This document shows positions 36,286 to 45,808 of a stretch of DNA of 64,000 bases, one piece after another. How positions within the stretch are numbered: the stretch's first letter is position 1; each line of letters opens with the position of its first letter. Below the pieces are notes generated by a model. That model was given only the letters and a program-made list of their open reading frames with translations. It did no database searches and was not told where the DNA came from. The DNA comes from Devosia rhodophyticola (GTDB taxonomy: Bacteria > Pseudomonadota > Alphaproteobacteria > Rhizobiales > Devosiaceae): assembly GCF_028816475.1 (NCBI RefSeq), contig NZ_CP118247.1:186001-250000 (forward strand). The letters run 5' to 3'. A program made the translations under genes and the position numbers.

Positions 36286-36313
36286 GGTTACACAGTGTCA
36301 GACAATTGTAACC
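36286..36313. promoter_or_regulatory. Inverted repeat GGTTACA-N14-TGTAACC upstream of ldtR
   Basis: Seven-base perfect arms are separated by 14 bases, between the ldtR ATG (36146) and the stop of the 36358 gene. The spacing suits a dimeric regulator such as LdtR or another factor. There is no T run for a terminator. Function is inferred only from position. Confidence 0.4.
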
Positions 36314-36357
36314 TAAACGCGGTGTGAACGATGGCGAAATCGTTTACCATTCTGCGG

Positions 36358-36747
36358 TTAGTCGTGTGCCCGAGCGCGGCGATGGCGGACGCCCAGGCCA
36401 AAGATGACGATGATACTGACCAACAGAACAAGGCGGACGGCAAAGCCGAGGGCGGACATTTGCACTGCCTCGTTGCCGGTCACATAAAGGATCAGTTCGG
36501 CGACGGTTGCGCCTACCAGCATAACGGCGCCCCAGCTGGCATTGATCCAAAGTCCAACCGCTGCGAACAGACGGCATAGAGCGAATATGCCCAGCAGGAT
36601 GAAGCCCTGGACACCAAATTCGGCAACCGGGCTGATCGGCCCCAGCTGGACGCCCAGCAGGCGGCTGGCATCATTGAGGCCGAGAAGTAGACTGAGCAGA
36701 GCGACGACGCGGACGTAAGGGCCGATATAAGGTGCGGTAAAATCCAT
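36358..36747 (-). CDS. Four-helix membrane protein, DUF6163-like
   Basis: A 129-residue protein with four hydrophobic segments (YVRVVALLSLLLGLNDASRLLGV, GFILLGIFALCRLFAAVGLWI, WGAVMLVGATVAELILYV, LGFAVRLVLLVSIIVIFGLGV) and a basic C-terminus. Size, helix pattern and position next to ldtR match the DUF6163 family of Hyphomicrobiales; I name it from memory, not a search. Divergent from hemB with about 100 bases between. The function is unknown; the link with LdtR suggests an envelope role. Confidence 0.7.
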   Translation of the reverse strand: MDFTAPYIGPYVRVVALLSLLLGLNDASRLLGVQLGPISPVAEFGVQGFILLGIFALCRLFAAVGLWINASWGAVMLVGATVAELILYVTGNEAVQMSALGFAVRLVLLVSIIVIFGLGVRHRRARAHD

Positions 36748-36847
36748 GATGTATCTCTAGCGGGCGGCAAGCGCTGCGACAAGCGGGGCTATAGGCTCGC
36801 CCACTATTGGCTGATAGACATCGCGTCAGGAACGACAGGAGAATGAG

Positions 36848-37861
36848 ATGGCAGCGGATCGGGCCAAGTCGGACATGGAATTTTTGGGTGGACGCCGGTT
36901 GCGGCGCCCCCGCGCCACGGCCTGGAGCCGCGCCATGGTCCGGGAAACCCATCTTTCGTCCGCCGACCTGATCTGGCCGATGTTTGTCATTGAGGGGCAC
37001 AATGAGCGCACGGGCATAAAGACCATGCCGGGCGTCGAGCGGTTGAGTGTCGATCTTGCAGTGGAAGCGGCCAAGGCGGCGCGTAATGCAGGCATCCCGG
37101 CGCTGGCGCTATTTCCCAACACGCCTGATCACTTGCGCAGCGAAGGGGGCGATGAAGCGTTCAATCCGGACAATCTGATGTGCCGGGCGCTTACAGCTAT
37201 CAAGAGTGCCGTGCCTGAAATCGGTTTGATTGCCGATGTGGCGCTGGATGAATATTCGAGCGATGGGCAAGACGGATTGGTTCTAGACGGCCAAATCCTC
37301 AATGACGAAACCATATCGGTCATGGTGCAGTCTGCCCTGGTGCAGGCGAAGGCCGGCGCGGACATTATTGCACCGTCAGACATGATGGATGGTCGGGTTT
37401 TTGCCATTCGGCAGGCACTGGACCAGAACGGGTTTGAGCATGTGCAGATCATGTCCTACGCGGCCAAATACGCGTCATGCTATTATGGACCCTTCCGCGA
37501 GGCGGTGGGCACCGGGGAGCGGCTAAAGGGCGACAAGCGCACTTACCAGATGGATTATGCCAATTCAGACGAGGCGATGCGCGAGATCGCGCAGGATCTC
37601 GATGAGGGGGCAGACAGCATTATGGTCAAGCCCGGCCTGCCGTATCTAGATATCGTCCGGCGCGCCAGGGTCAATTTCAACGTGCCGATATATGCCTATC
37701 AAGTGTCGGGGGAATACGCGATGATCGAATTTGCCAGCGCCGCGGGGAGTTTTGACCGTCAGGCGGCAATGATAGAGAGCCTTTATGCGTTCAAACGCGC
37801 GGGCTGCAATGGCGTATTGACCTATTTTGCGCTTGAAGCTGCGCGGTTGTTGAACGAATAG
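36848..37861 (+). CDS. hemB: Delta-aminolevulinic acid dehydratase (porphobilinogen synthase)
   Basis: A 337-residue cytoplasmic enzyme that joins two 5-aminolevulinate molecules to porphobilinogen for haem and corrinoids. The Schiff-base lysine region MVKPGLPYLD and the second lysine in SYAAKYASCYYGPFREA are visible. The metal loop reads DVALDEYSSDGQDG, without the three cysteines of zinc enzymes, as in other alphaproteobacteria that use magnesium. The ATG at 36848 gives the usual start. Confidence 0.96.
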   Translation: MAADRAKSDMEFLGGRRLRRPRATAWSRAMVRETHLSSADLIWPMFVIEGHNERTGIKTMPGVERLSVDLAVEAAKAARNAGIPALALFPNTPDHLRSEGGDEAFNPDNLMCRALTAIKSAVPEIGLIADVALDEYSSDGQDGLVLDGQILNDETISVMVQSALVQAKAGADIIAPSDMMDGRVFAIRQALDQNGFEHVQIMSYAAKYASCYYGPFREAVGTGERLKGDKRTYQMDYANSDEAMREIAQDLDEGADSIMVKPGLPYLDIVRRARVNFNVPIYAYQVSGEYAMIEFASAAGSFDRQAAMIESLYAFKRAGCNGVLTYFALEAARLLNE

Positions 37862-37941
37862 GCCGCGCCGACGGCCCGGATTTGACGCAAAATTTGATAT
37901 TTGCTCTTGCACCGGACTTTAATCGTGCAAATCTATTGGTC

Positions 37942-38460
37942 ATGAGCACAACCGACACAAACATGCGCCCCGAGCTTCCAGATCCCTCAACGGCCCCTGA
38001 GCTGTTCGAAGGGCTACTGCTGCGGCGGGGTACCGCTTATGTCATTGATCTGTTTATTATTTCCGCGTTGATCACCATCATTACCATCGTGGGTGTCATT
38101 GCCGGGTTTTTGACCTTTGGGCTGGCCTGGGGCGCCTTGATTTTGGTGATTCCGGCCTCGGTCGTGGTGTACTATGGCGCAACGCTTGGCTCGTTCAAGC
38201 GAGCGACGATTGGCATGCAAATGATGGATATCGTTTTGACGCCGACGCGCGGGCAGCCGCTCGACGGGTGGCTGGCGATTATTCATGCGCTGGTATTTTG
38301 GGTTACCGTTTGGATATCGTGGCCGATATCGTTGCTGTTTGCGCTGTTTACGCCGCGTCAGCAGATGATCCATGACCTGATCGTAGGAACATTGATGTTG
38401 CGCCGCTCGCCCATGGCCCGCCACTGGGAACGCAGCCACGCCAGCGACTCACCCTATTGA
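37942..38460 (+). CDS. RDD family membrane protein
   Basis: A 172-residue inner-membrane protein with the RDD signature in GLLLRRGTAYVIDLFIISALI. Four hydrophobic segments (near 45-65, 70-95, 125-155) surround GATLGSFKRATIGMQMMDI and a final FTPRQQMIHDLIVGTLMLRR. RDD proteins are of poorly known function; some act as sodium/proton antiporters. I chose the ATG at 37942; the longer frame begins with unlikely residues. Downstream bpt starts about 60 bases later and may be co-transcribed, as in other Hyphomicrobiales. Confidence 0.88.
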   Translation: MSTTDTNMRPELPDPSTAPELFEGLLLRRGTAYVIDLFIISALITIITIVGVIAGFLTFGLAWGALILVIPASVVVYYGATLGSFKRATIGMQMMDIVLTPTRGQPLDGWLAIIHALVFWVTVWISWPISLLFALFTPRQQMIHDLIVGTLMLRRSPMARHWERSHASDSPY

Positions 38461-38519
38461 TTATTGCGCGCGGTCGTGCGCGGTATTAAGCTGTACCGAT
38501 GGGCGGAACAGGGCTCTCG

Positions 38520-39248
38520 ATGACGGACCAGACACCAGAAAATACCCAGCTGTTCATGACAGCATCCATGCCCTGCCCCTACCTGCCCGATCGGCGGGAG
38601 AGGAAGTTATTCACGCATTTGACAGGTCGTCGCGCTTCGGCGCTGCATCACTTGCTCAGCGAAAACGGATTTCGCCGTAGCCAGAACCTGATCTATCGGC
38701 CCGCCTGCGAGGGCTGCAATGAGTGCAAGTCAGTGCGCATTGTTGCCAATGATTTTTCACCCTCGTCCCGGTTTCGCCGCGTTCTCAAGTCCAATGCTGA
38801 CATTGCCGTGACGAGCTGTCCACCAGTTGCGAGTAGCGAGCAATATGATTTGTTCAAACGCTATCTCGAGACCCGCCACGAAGGCGGCGGCATGACCCAG
38901 ATGTCGTATGCGGACTACGAATATATGGTGGAAGACACCCCGGTTCAGTCGGCGGTGGTGGAATATCGATTGGCGGACGACCCGGGACAGCGGCTGGTAG
39001 CGGTGGCATTGACCGACATCATGCCGGACGGATTGTCGATGGTTTACAGTTTTTACGATCCCGACCTGCAGCACCGGGGGCTCGGGAATTTTTTGATTCT
39101 TGACCATGTCGCGCAAACGCGGGCTGCCGGATTGCGCTATGTTTATCTCGGTTATTGGGTCAAGGGGTCGCCAAAAATGGCCTACAAGGCTCAATTTACT
39201 CCCCTCGAGGTGCAATCGGGGTCCAGTGGTTGGCAGCCATTGCGGTAA
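38520..39248 (+). CDS. bpt: Aspartate/glutamate leucyltransferase
   Basis: A 242-residue enzyme that adds leucine from Leu-tRNA to proteins with N-terminal Asp or Glu, marking them for ClpS/ClpAP in the bacterial N-end rule. The N-terminal domain has MPCPYLPDRRERKLFTHL and LIYRPACEGCNECKSVRI; the C-terminal domain has SFYDPDLQHRGLGNFLILDH, YVYLGYWVKGSPKMAYKAQF. The ATG at 38520 (MTDQTPEN) has AGGG upstream and is the family start; another ATG lies seven codons earlier. Confidence 0.94.
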   Translation: MTDQTPENTQLFMTASMPCPYLPDRRERKLFTHLTGRRASALHHLLSENGFRRSQNLIYRPACEGCNECKSVRIVANDFSPSSRFRRVLKSNADIAVTSCPPVASSEQYDLFKRYLETRHEGGGMTQMSYADYEYMVEDTPVQSAVVEYRLADDPGQRLVAVALTDIMPDGLSMVYSFYDPDLQHRGLGNFLILDHVAQTRAAGLRYVYLGYWVKGSPKMAYKAQFTPLEVQSGSSGWQPLR

Positions 39249-39313
39249 GCTAAGCTTGAGTGAAACGCAGAATCGGCGGACACGTCATATCAGCGTTTGA
39301 ATTCAGGATTTTC

Positions 39314-40318
39314 ATGTCTTTGATAGCAAAACTGTTTCGCCTTGGCCTGTTGGCAGGCGGGCTGGGCGCCGGACTGGTTGCAATCCTCGCCTTTTTCGGA
39401 TTTGCCGTGCCAGCGTTCGATCTGTTCAACCATGGGCAAATATTCTTGCTGCCGGCAACGCTGGTTGGCTTGGTTGTGATTGCTGTTCTGTTGCGCGGGC
39501 GGCGGCGATTGGTGGCTGTTGGTATCGTGGGATTGGGATTGGTTGCGTCTGGAAGTATTCTGGTGCCTGAATATCTGGCAGGGGCTCGCGACAGACCTGC
39601 CGAACCCAGTGACCGGCCCGTCATAACGATGATGACGCACAATCTGTTCGGCCTGAATTACAAAATGAAGGAAGTGCTGGCGGCGATTCTGGCCGAAAAG
39701 CCGGATATTATCGTGTTGCAGGAATATTTTGGCGAACAGGCCAGTGATCTCGACCCGTTGCTGAAGCCAACTTACCCCTATTCCGTCCGATGCCGGGGAG
39801 GAAAGCGCGCCAATATTGCGCTCTATTCAAAGTTCAAGTTTGAGCAGGTTCTTGATGGCAATTGCCCTGACAATGCCTATGTGACGCGCAGAACAGCGCA
39901 CATTACGGCTAAGTTCACCCTCGCCGATGGCACTGCATTTACAGTGATGACCACACACATGGACTGGCCGTTGCCAATTGCCCGTCAACGCGAAGAGCTG
40001 GATCGACTTAGTGCGGCCGTAAAGCTGGTGGAAGGACCGCTGGTTCTGGCGGGGGACTTCAATTCAGCCCCCTGGGCCTACGCGCTGCGCAATTTTATCG
40101 ATGCCAATGGTTTTACCCGGCAGACACTCAATCTCGTGACCTATCCATTACGCTGGTTTTATCTGGGTGCCTGGCGCGACACGATCCCGTTTCTGCCGCT
40201 GGACCAAGTCCTGACGCGCAATGGCATTGTGGTGCATTCACTCAAGGCAGGCCAACGCACGGCCAGCGACCACCTACCGGTCGTGTTCAGATTTTCAGTG
40301 CAACCGACGACGCTTTAA
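39314..40318 (+). CDS. Membrane-anchored endonuclease/exonuclease/phosphatase family protein
   Basis: A 334-residue protein. The first 100 residues hold three hydrophobic helices (LFRLGLLAGGLGAGLVAILAFFGF, QIFLLPATLVGLVVIAVLL, LVAVGIVGLGLVASGSILV). The EEP domain is exported or faces the periplasm: MTHNLFGLN, IIVLQEYFGEQ, MTTHMDWPL, LVLAGDFNSAPWA, LDQVLT and the SDHLPVVF histidine, so the catalytic set looks complete. Members cleave phosphodiesters in nucleic acids or lipids; the substrate is unknown. The ATG at 39314 has AGGA upstream. Confidence 0.87.
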   Translation: MSLIAKLFRLGLLAGGLGAGLVAILAFFGFAVPAFDLFNHGQIFLLPATLVGLVVIAVLLRGRRRLVAVGIVGLGLVASGSILVPEYLAGARDRPAEPSDRPVITMMTHNLFGLNYKMKEVLAAILAEKPDIIVLQEYFGEQASDLDPLLKPTYPYSVRCRGGKRANIALYSKFKFEQVLDGNCPDNAYVTRRTAHITAKFTLADGTAFTVMTTHMDWPLPIARQREELDRLSAAVKLVEGPLVLAGDFNSAPWAYALRNFIDANGFTRQTLNLVTYPLRWFYLGAWRDTIPFLPLDQVLTRNGIVVHSLKAGQRTASDHLPVVFRFSVQPTTL

Positions 40319-40623
40319 ACCTCAAGATCAAACACCATAACGCCGTCGGCGCCGCCTTCGAGCGCTGCAACGAGATTGATGGCAGCGGCCTTATGGACAG
40401 GGGCGACCAGGTAGGCGTCGCGGGCGGCGGCATCCTTGAAATCCATCGTAAAACCGTGAGCGAAGCCGCGCCCCAAGCCCTCAGGGCTGACATTGCTGCC
40501 AATATGGCAATTGACCATGCCTTCGACTGCATCCTTGAGCGCCGCGACTTCGACAAAAATCGCATCGCGTGCAGCCTGATCGACATCAGAACGGAATTTG
40601 ACGAAAACGCAATGCCGGATCAT
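40315..40623 (-). CDS. Dabb family protein (stress-responsive alpha-beta barrel)
   Basis: A 102-residue single-domain protein beginning MIRHCVFVKFRSDVDQAARD, with NVSPEGLGRGFAHGFTMDFKDAAARDAYLVAPVHKAAAINLVAAL. It forms a dimeric ferredoxin-like barrel in known members; the biochemical role is mostly unknown. Its stop overlaps the end of the convergent EEP gene by four bases, and it starts six bases after the parC stop, so it is probably in the parC transcript. Confidence 0.88.
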   Translation of the reverse strand: MIRHCVFVKFRSDVDQAARDAIFVEVAALKDAVEGMVNCHIGSNVSPEGLGRGFAHGFTMDFKDAAARDAYLVAPVHKAAAINLVAALEGGADGVMVFDLEV

Positions 40624-40628
40624 GAAAC

Positions 40629-42908
40629 TTATCCAATAAATTTGTTATTGCGGGGGAAGCCGTTGGGCGGCTGACGTCCGGCGGCGGCGCGGTCGCCAAG
40701 CCACTCGGTCAGCTCTTCCATCGGTTTGGAGAAAGTGCGGCCTGAGCTGTTGGTCCAGGTCAGACCATCGGCAGCAAAGAACGTCTTAATGTCGGAAATG
40801 CCGCCATCCTTGTAGCGCTGCAGGCGGACGCCCTTGCCGCGGCTCATGGTGGCCAGCTGGGCCAGTGAGAAGACCAGAAGCTTGCGGTTCTGCCCGATGA
40901 CAGCGACGCGGTCGCCGTTAACGGGCACCATCAGGCTGGCTTCAGCGGGTGCGGCAACATTGAGGATCTGCTTGCCCTTGCGAGTATTGGCGATCATGTC
41001 ATCCTCGGCCACGACAAAACCATATCCGGCGGACGATGAAATGATGCGCTTGGCTCCGGGCCGATAAAGGACGATATCGACGATGTCCTGACCTTCTTCA
41101 ATGTCGACCATGATGCGAACCGGCTCACCCTGCCCGCGCCCGCCCGGCAATTTGTCGCCGCCAATGGTATAGACCTTGCCCCCGGTGGTCAGCATCAGCA
41201 GTTTGTCGGTGGTTTCGGCGTGCAGCGAAAGCTTGAGACTATCGCCAGCCTTGAAGCCTTTTTCGTCAACCTCGGTCGTGTGGCCCTTGAGCGCGCGGAT
41301 CCAGCCCTTTTGCGAGAGAATGATCGTGATTGGCTCGCGCTCGATAAAGGCTTCGGTGATCTCGGCCAGATTGGTATCGGGCGCTGTGGCCAGCATTGTG
41401 CGGCGAGCACCCAAGGGGGTCTGCTTGCCGTAGTCGGCCTTCAACTCGGTAATTTGCGTGGAGATCACGCCCCATTGGCGCTTTTCCGAGCCGAGCAGCG
41501 TTTCAATGTGTTTCTGCTCTTCGGTCAGATTACCGTGTTCCTTGCGCAACTCGATTTCCTCGAGCTTGCGCAGGGACCGAAGACGCATATTAAGGATGGC
41601 TTCGGCTTGCACGTCGGACAATTCAAAGGTCGCCATCAGGCTGACCTTGGCATCATCCTCCTCGCGAATGATGCGGATGACCTCGTCAAGATTAAGATAG
41701 GCAATGATGTACCCGCCAAGAACCTCGAGGCGGTGGGCAATCTGGCCGAGGCGGAAACTGGAGCGGCGGACCAGGACTTCCTTGCGGTGCTCAAGCCAGG
41801 CCTTTAGTGCCTGAGCCAGACTCATGACCTTGGGCACAGCGCCCTTGTCCAGCACATTGAGATTAAGCGAGAAACGCGTTTCAAGATCGGAAGTCTTGAA
41901 CAATTGCTCCATCAGGATTGTTGCATCGACGGTGCGCGAGCGTGGTTCGAGCACCAGCCGGATATCGTCAGAGCTTTCGTCGCGTACGTCCTTGAGCAAA
42001 GGCAGTTTTTTGGCGAGCAGCAGTTCAGCGATCTTTTCGACCAATCGCGACTTCTGGATACCGTAGGGAATTTCTGTGACGACGATGAGATAAACGCCTC
42101 GTCCGGTTTCCTCGACCTCCCACTTCGCCCGTACGCGGAACGAACCACGGCCGGTCTTATAGGCATTGATCATTGCCTCACGGCTTTCAACCATCACCCC
42201 GCCGGTGGGGAAATCGGGGCCGCGCACCAGATCATCCTGATGAGAAGGAGTCGTGAGATCCTCATGAATGAGGTCTTCGATTTCGGCCTTGGGATTATTG
42301 ATGAGCTTTAGCGCGGCATTGCAGAGTTCAGCGACGTTATGTGGCGGAATGGATGTTGCCATGCCGACGGCAATGCCGGTGGACCCATTGGCGAGGAGAT
42401 TGGGGAAATTTGACGGCAGAACGACGGGTTCTTCGTCTTCGCCATCGTAGGTGGCCTTGAAATCAATGGCGTCTTCAGTGATGCCCTCAAGCAGCCGGGT
42501 CGCCACATCGGTCATGCGGCTTTCAGTATAACGCATGGCAGCAGCATTATCGCCGTCGATATTGCCGAAATTTCCCTGCCCATCCACGAGCGGATAGCGC
42601 AGCGCAAAGTCCTGCGCCAGACGCACCAGCGCGTCGTAGATGGACTGATCTCCGTGCGGGTGAAACTTGCCGATGACGTCGCCGACGATACGGGCCGACT
42701 TTTTATAGCCCTGATTGGGATCAAGCTTGAGCAGGCGCATGGCGTGAATGATTCGCCGATGCACGGGCTTTAACCCATCGCGGGCGTCTGGCAGGGCGCG
42801 CTGGGTTATGGTGGAGAGTGCATAGCTCAAATACCGCTCTTCCAGCGCCCGGCGCAAATCGACGACGCGCTGATCGTCGGCGGGAGGAAGGGTTGCGTTA
42901 TCGGCCAT
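40629..42908 (-). CDS. parC: DNA topoisomerase IV subunit A
   Basis: A 759-residue subunit that cuts and rejoins DNA to unlink daughter chromosomes. The catalytic tyrosine is in [11 protein letters not shown], with [17 protein letters not shown] and [31 protein letters not shown] ahead of it and beta-propeller repeats at the end. In the quinolone-determining region the serine equivalent to E. coli Ser80 is Gln, and the acidic residue four on is Asp. The ATG at 42908 starts MADNATLPP; a GTG five codons earlier is an alternative and neither has a good ribosome site. Confidence 0.95.
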   Translation of the reverse strand: MADNATLPPADDQRVVDLRRALEERYLSYALSTITQRALPDARDGLKPVHRRIIHAMRLLKLDPNQGYKKSARIVGDVIGKFHPHGDQSIYDALVRLAQDFALRYPLVDGQGNFGNIDGDNAAAMRYTESRMTDVATRLLEGITEDAIDFKATYDGEDEEPVVLPSNFPNLLANGSTGIAVGMATSIPPHNVAELCNAALKLINNPKAEIEDLIHEDLTTPSHQDDLVRGPDFPTGGVMVESREAMINAYKTGRGSFRVRAKWEVEETGRGVYLIVVTEIPYGIQKSRLVEKIAELLLAKKLPLLKDVRDESSDDIRLVLEPRSRTVDATILMEQLFKTSDLETRFSLNLNVLDKGAVPKVMSLAQALKAWLEHRKEVLVRRSSFRLGQIAHRLEVLGGYIIAYLNLDEVIRIIREEDDAKVSLMATFELSDVQAEAILNMRLRSLRKLEEIELRKEHGNLTEEQKHIETLLGSEKRQWGVISTQITELKADYGKQTPLGARRTMLATAPDTNLAEITEAFIEREPITIILSQKGWIRALKGHTTEVDEKGFKAGDSLKLSLHAETTDKLLMLTTGGKVYTIGGDKLPGGRGQGEPVRIMVDIEEGQDIVDIVLYRPGAKRIISSSAGYGFVVAEDDMIANTRKGKQILNVAAPAEASLMVPVNGDRVAVIGQNRKLLVFSLAQLATMSRGKGVRLQRYKDGGISDIKTFFAADGLTWTNSSGRTFSKPMEELTEWLGDRAAAGRQPPNGFPRNNKFIG

Positions 42909-43069
42909 TAAGGAGGTTTCCACGAGAACGAATCAGGAAGCCACTATAGCGACTTGGCACAAAAATCGCAGGAAACGCAGCCGGTTTGGCCAGTTTTACC
43001 CGTCTATTTGTGGGTTTGAGGCATCAAAGCCGTCGCTCCGTGGGGCACGGCGTGGTGACGGATGCGCGA

Positions 43070-43777
43070 TCAATGCGGTTGGGTCAGAAGGGCAATAAGC
43101 GAGCCACGCGTTGAAGGCGGATCAATTTGGCGTGCGCCCCAAACGTGCAAATTGAGAAAGTGCCCAGTCAGGCGGAAGGCCGCGGCAATATCATCAGGGC
43201 TGGCGGCGTCGGAGCCCGCCAGACAATGCGGCAGAACAAGCAGTCGATCGAGATAGGGTTGGGCTGCGGCGCGGGAGACGGCGCGACCGGTTTTGGGCGA
43301 AACGTGGGTCAGGTCCGATGTGACACCAGTGGCGGCGCAAACGGATAAGTCCAGGCCAAAGCCCAATTCGTCAAGAATGCTCATTTCGAAACGGGCAACA
43401 GCTACCGCATCAACCGGCTGGTCGAGCAGGCGCAAGGCCATGGCCAACAGGCGATCATGCGCATCGCGTTCGGGCAGCAGGTGCAATAGTTCGCAAATGA
43501 GTTGACTGAGATAGAGCCGTTCGCGGTCGATGATGAGTTCGGCGGCGCGGGCCTGGAGCAGTTCAACTGTGAAACTGCCCAGATTATCTTCAATGCGCGA
43601 GCGCCAAACCAGTTGCACCGAATTGCCGGGCTGCAAGGTTGCCGCGTGACGATGCGAGCGGCCGCCCCGAACCAAGCCCAAATGTCGGCCTCGCCCGACA
43701 ACCATGGCTTCAGCAATGACACTGCTTTCGCCGTAGCGCCGAACACCAATCAAGAGGCCTTCACCGGTCCATTCCAT
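43070..43777 (-). CDS. recO: DNA repair protein RecO
   Basis: A 235-residue protein that helps RecR and RecF load RecA on gapped DNA. It has the N-terminal OB fold (MEWTGEGLLIGVRRYGESSVIAEAMVVGRGRHLGLVRGGRSHRHAATLQPGN) and a helical domain with FEMSILDELGFGLDLSVCAATG. It lacks a full cysteine zinc finger. It sits between a DUF1232 gene and parC, a region otherwise kept in Hyphomicrobiales. About 160 non-coding bases separate its stop from the parC start. Confidence 0.92.
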   Translation of the reverse strand: MEWTGEGLLIGVRRYGESSVIAEAMVVGRGRHLGLVRGGRSHRHAATLQPGNSVQLVWRSRIEDNLGSFTVELLQARAAELIIDRERLYLSQLICELLHLLPERDAHDRLLAMALRLLDQPVDAVAVARFEMSILDELGFGLDLSVCAATGVTSDLTHVSPKTGRAVSRAAAQPYLDRLLVLPHCLAGSDAASPDDIAAAFRLTGHFLNLHVWGARQIDPPSTRGSLIALLTQPH

Positions 43778-43789
43778 GGCCGTTTGCCT

Positions 43790-44200
43790 CTATAGAAAAT
43801 CTGTCAGCACGGCGAGGCTGGCAAGGATGGCGAGGCACCATAGCAGAACAACCACAATCGCAGCCCAACGGCTGGTGGGCCGTTCGGCCCGATGCGCTGC
43901 GGTTTGGCGAAATTCCGCCATCAAGGCCCCCGGCACAAGCTTGATCACCGCCAGAATGCCAAGCGGCACGATGAGCAAATCGTCAAGATATCCCAGTACC
44001 GGAATGAAATCGGGGATCAAATCAATCGGGGACAGGGCATAGGCTGCGATGGTTGCCGCCAGAATGCGCGCAGTCCAAGGAGTTCGTGGGTCACGAGCGG
44101 CCAGCCAAATGGCGATCACATCGCGCTTTATGGCTTTGGCCCAACGCTTGGCGCGCAGCAGAACGGTGTCTGACTCTGGTCGCGGTTCAGCTTTTTCCAT
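43790..44200 (-). CDS. YkvA family (DUF1232) membrane protein
   Basis: A 136-residue protein with the DUF1232 core WLAARDPRTPWTARILAATIAAYALSPIDLIPDFIPVLGYLDDLLIVPLGILAVIKLVP and a C-terminal membrane helix. The motif SPIDLIPDFIPVLGYLDD is diagnostic. Function is unknown. Its ATG at 44200 lies within the last codons of era (overlap 14 bases), with GGA upstream; a longer frame from 44242 would overlap more. It separates era from recO. Confidence 0.88.
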   Translation of the reverse strand: MEKAEPRPESDTVLLRAKRWAKAIKRDVIAIWLAARDPRTPWTARILAATIAAYALSPIDLIPDFIPVLGYLDDLLIVPLGILAVIKLVPGALMAEFRQTAAHRAERPTSRWAAIVVVLLWCLAILASLAVLTDFL

Positions 44201-45104
44201 GCGGGTAATCCAGACCCATTTCCCGATAGCGCTCTGGATCATCGGCCCATTTCTCGCGCACCTTGACGAACAAGAACAGGTGAACCGGCACCTCGAATAT
44301 CTCCATTAACTCCTTGCGGGATTCCGCGCCAATGGCCTTGATCGTCTGGCCACCGGCCCCGAGGACGATCTTTTTGTGGGTATTGCGCGTGACGTAAACC
44401 ACCTGATCAATGCGATAGGAGCCGTCTTTCTGGATCTTGAAGCTCTCGGTTTCGACCGTGGCATTGTAAGGAATTTCGTCGTGGATGCGCAAAAACAACT
44501 TTTCGCGCGTCACTTCGGCCGAAGTTATGGCCATGGTCAGGTCGGTCAAATGGTCTTCGGGAAAATGCCATGGGCCGGGGGGAATGTGCTTGACGCACCA
44601 ATCCATCAGGTCCGAGACACCATCACCGCGCAGCGCCGAAATCATGAACGTGGCTTCAAAGCGCAACTTCTCGTTGATGGCCTCGGAGATTTTGAGCAGG
44701 TGCTCGCGTTTGACGGCATCGACCTTGTTGAGAATGAGAATTTTGGGGTGCCGTACACTTGCCAGCCCCTCAAGAAGTGATTCAAGGTCGGGGGTTAAAC
44801 CCCTTTCTGCGTCAACGATAAATCCGACGAGGTCGGCATCGCCTGCCCCGCCCCAGGCGTTATCAACCATGGCGCGGTCAAGGCGTCGTTTGGGGGCAAA
44901 AATGCCCGGCGTATCGATGAACACCAGTTGGGCGGTATCGAGCGTGACAACGCCACGCACCTGAGAGCGCGTGGTTTGGGCCTTGTGGGTGACAATGGAG
45001 ACCTTGGTGCCCACCAGCGAATTGAGCAGCGTGGATTTTCCCGCGTTTGGGGCACCCACCAGGGCAATGAAGCCACAACTGGTTTCTGCGGGATCGGGTG
45101 TCAT
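44187..45104 (-). CDS. era: GTPase Era
   Basis: A 305-residue GTPase that binds 16S rRNA near its 3' end and aids 30S assembly. G1 GAPNAGKS is near residues 17-24, then G2 QTTRSQVRG, G3 DTPG and G4 NKVD. The C-terminal KH domain has VTRNTHKKIVLGAGGQTIKAIGAESRKELMEIFEVPVHLFLFVKVREKW. The ATG at 45104 overlaps the rnc stop as ATGA, so rnc and era are coupled, as in most alphaproteobacteria. Confidence 0.96.
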   Translation of the reverse strand: MTPDPAETSCGFIALVGAPNAGKSTLLNSLVGTKVSIVTHKAQTTRSQVRGVVTLDTAQLVFIDTPGIFAPKRRLDRAMVDNAWGGAGDADLVGFIVDAERGLTPDLESLLEGLASVRHPKILILNKVDAVKREHLLKISEAINEKLRFEATFMISALRGDGVSDLMDWCVKHIPPGPWHFPEDHLTDLTMAITSAEVTREKLFLRIHDEIPYNATVETESFKIQKDGSYRIDQVVYVTRNTHKKIVLGAGGQTIKAIGAESRKELMEIFEVPVHLFLFVKVREKWADDPERYREMGLDYPHGKS

Positions 45105-45808
45105 GCTGGTTCCTTCCAGACTTTCTGGCGTACCAGGAATATTTCAGCGGCCTTGTGCTCGGCAATTTTCTTGGATGGCCCGGTCGCACTGATCGGCTCA
45201 AATGCGCCAACGCCAACCGCGATTGTAAACTCTGGCGCGTGATCGGGACCGGTGCGCTCAACCTGAATGTAACTAGGCGGCTCAAGGCCGCGCGCCTGTG
45301 CCCATTCCTGAAGGGTGGTTTTGGCGTCGGCGCGGTCGGCCTGCCCGACGGTGAAATGATCGCCGAACATGCGTTCAACAAACTCATAGGCCTTGCCCAG
45401 ACCACCATCGCAGAAAATGGCACCGATAATGGCTTCGGTAACGTCGCCCAGAATAGCATCTTTTTCGGCACCGCCGGTGCGCGCTTCGCTTTCGCCCAGA
45501 TTGAGCTCGGGACCAAGGTTCAACTCGCGCGCAATGATAGCGCAGGTTTCCTTGCGAACCAGCGAATTAAGGGTGCGCGAAAGCTCGCCCTCGTTGGCCT
45601 TTGGCAGTTTGCGGAACAGCATGTCCGCCACGACCAACCCCAGAACGCGGTCGCCAAGAAATTCTAGCCGTTGGTATGATCTATCAATCCGCTTTGCGGG
45701 TGAAATGGCGCTGGAATGGGTCAGGGCCCGATCCAGAAGATCGGGATCGGCGAACTGATAGCCTAACCGCTGTTCCAATCCGGTTCGGGAGCGCGCGCGT
45801 GATCTCAT
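45101..45808 (-). CDS. rnc: Ribonuclease III
   Basis: A 235-residue double-strand-specific RNase that processes rRNA and mRNA. The nuclease signature is QRLEFLGDRVLG (the first residue is Gln rather than Glu, while the catalytic Glu and Asp are kept) and DVTEAIIGAIFCDGG gives the second acidic pair. A double-stranded-RNA-binding domain follows from about residue 160 (DAKTTLQEWAQARGLEPPSY ... GPSKKIAEHKAAEIF). The start at 45808 overlaps the lepB stop as ATGA. Confidence 0.95.
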   Translation of the reverse strand: MRSRARSRTGLEQRLGYQFADPDLLDRALTHSSAISPAKRIDRSYQRLEFLGDRVLGLVVADMLFRKLPKANEGELSRTLNSLVRKETCAIIARELNLGPELNLGESEARTGGAEKDAILGDVTEAIIGAIFCDGGLGKAYEFVERMFGDHFTVGQADRADAKTTLQEWAQARGLEPPSYIQVERTGPDHAPEFTIAVGVGAFEPISATGPSKKIAEHKAAEIFLVRQKVWKEPA

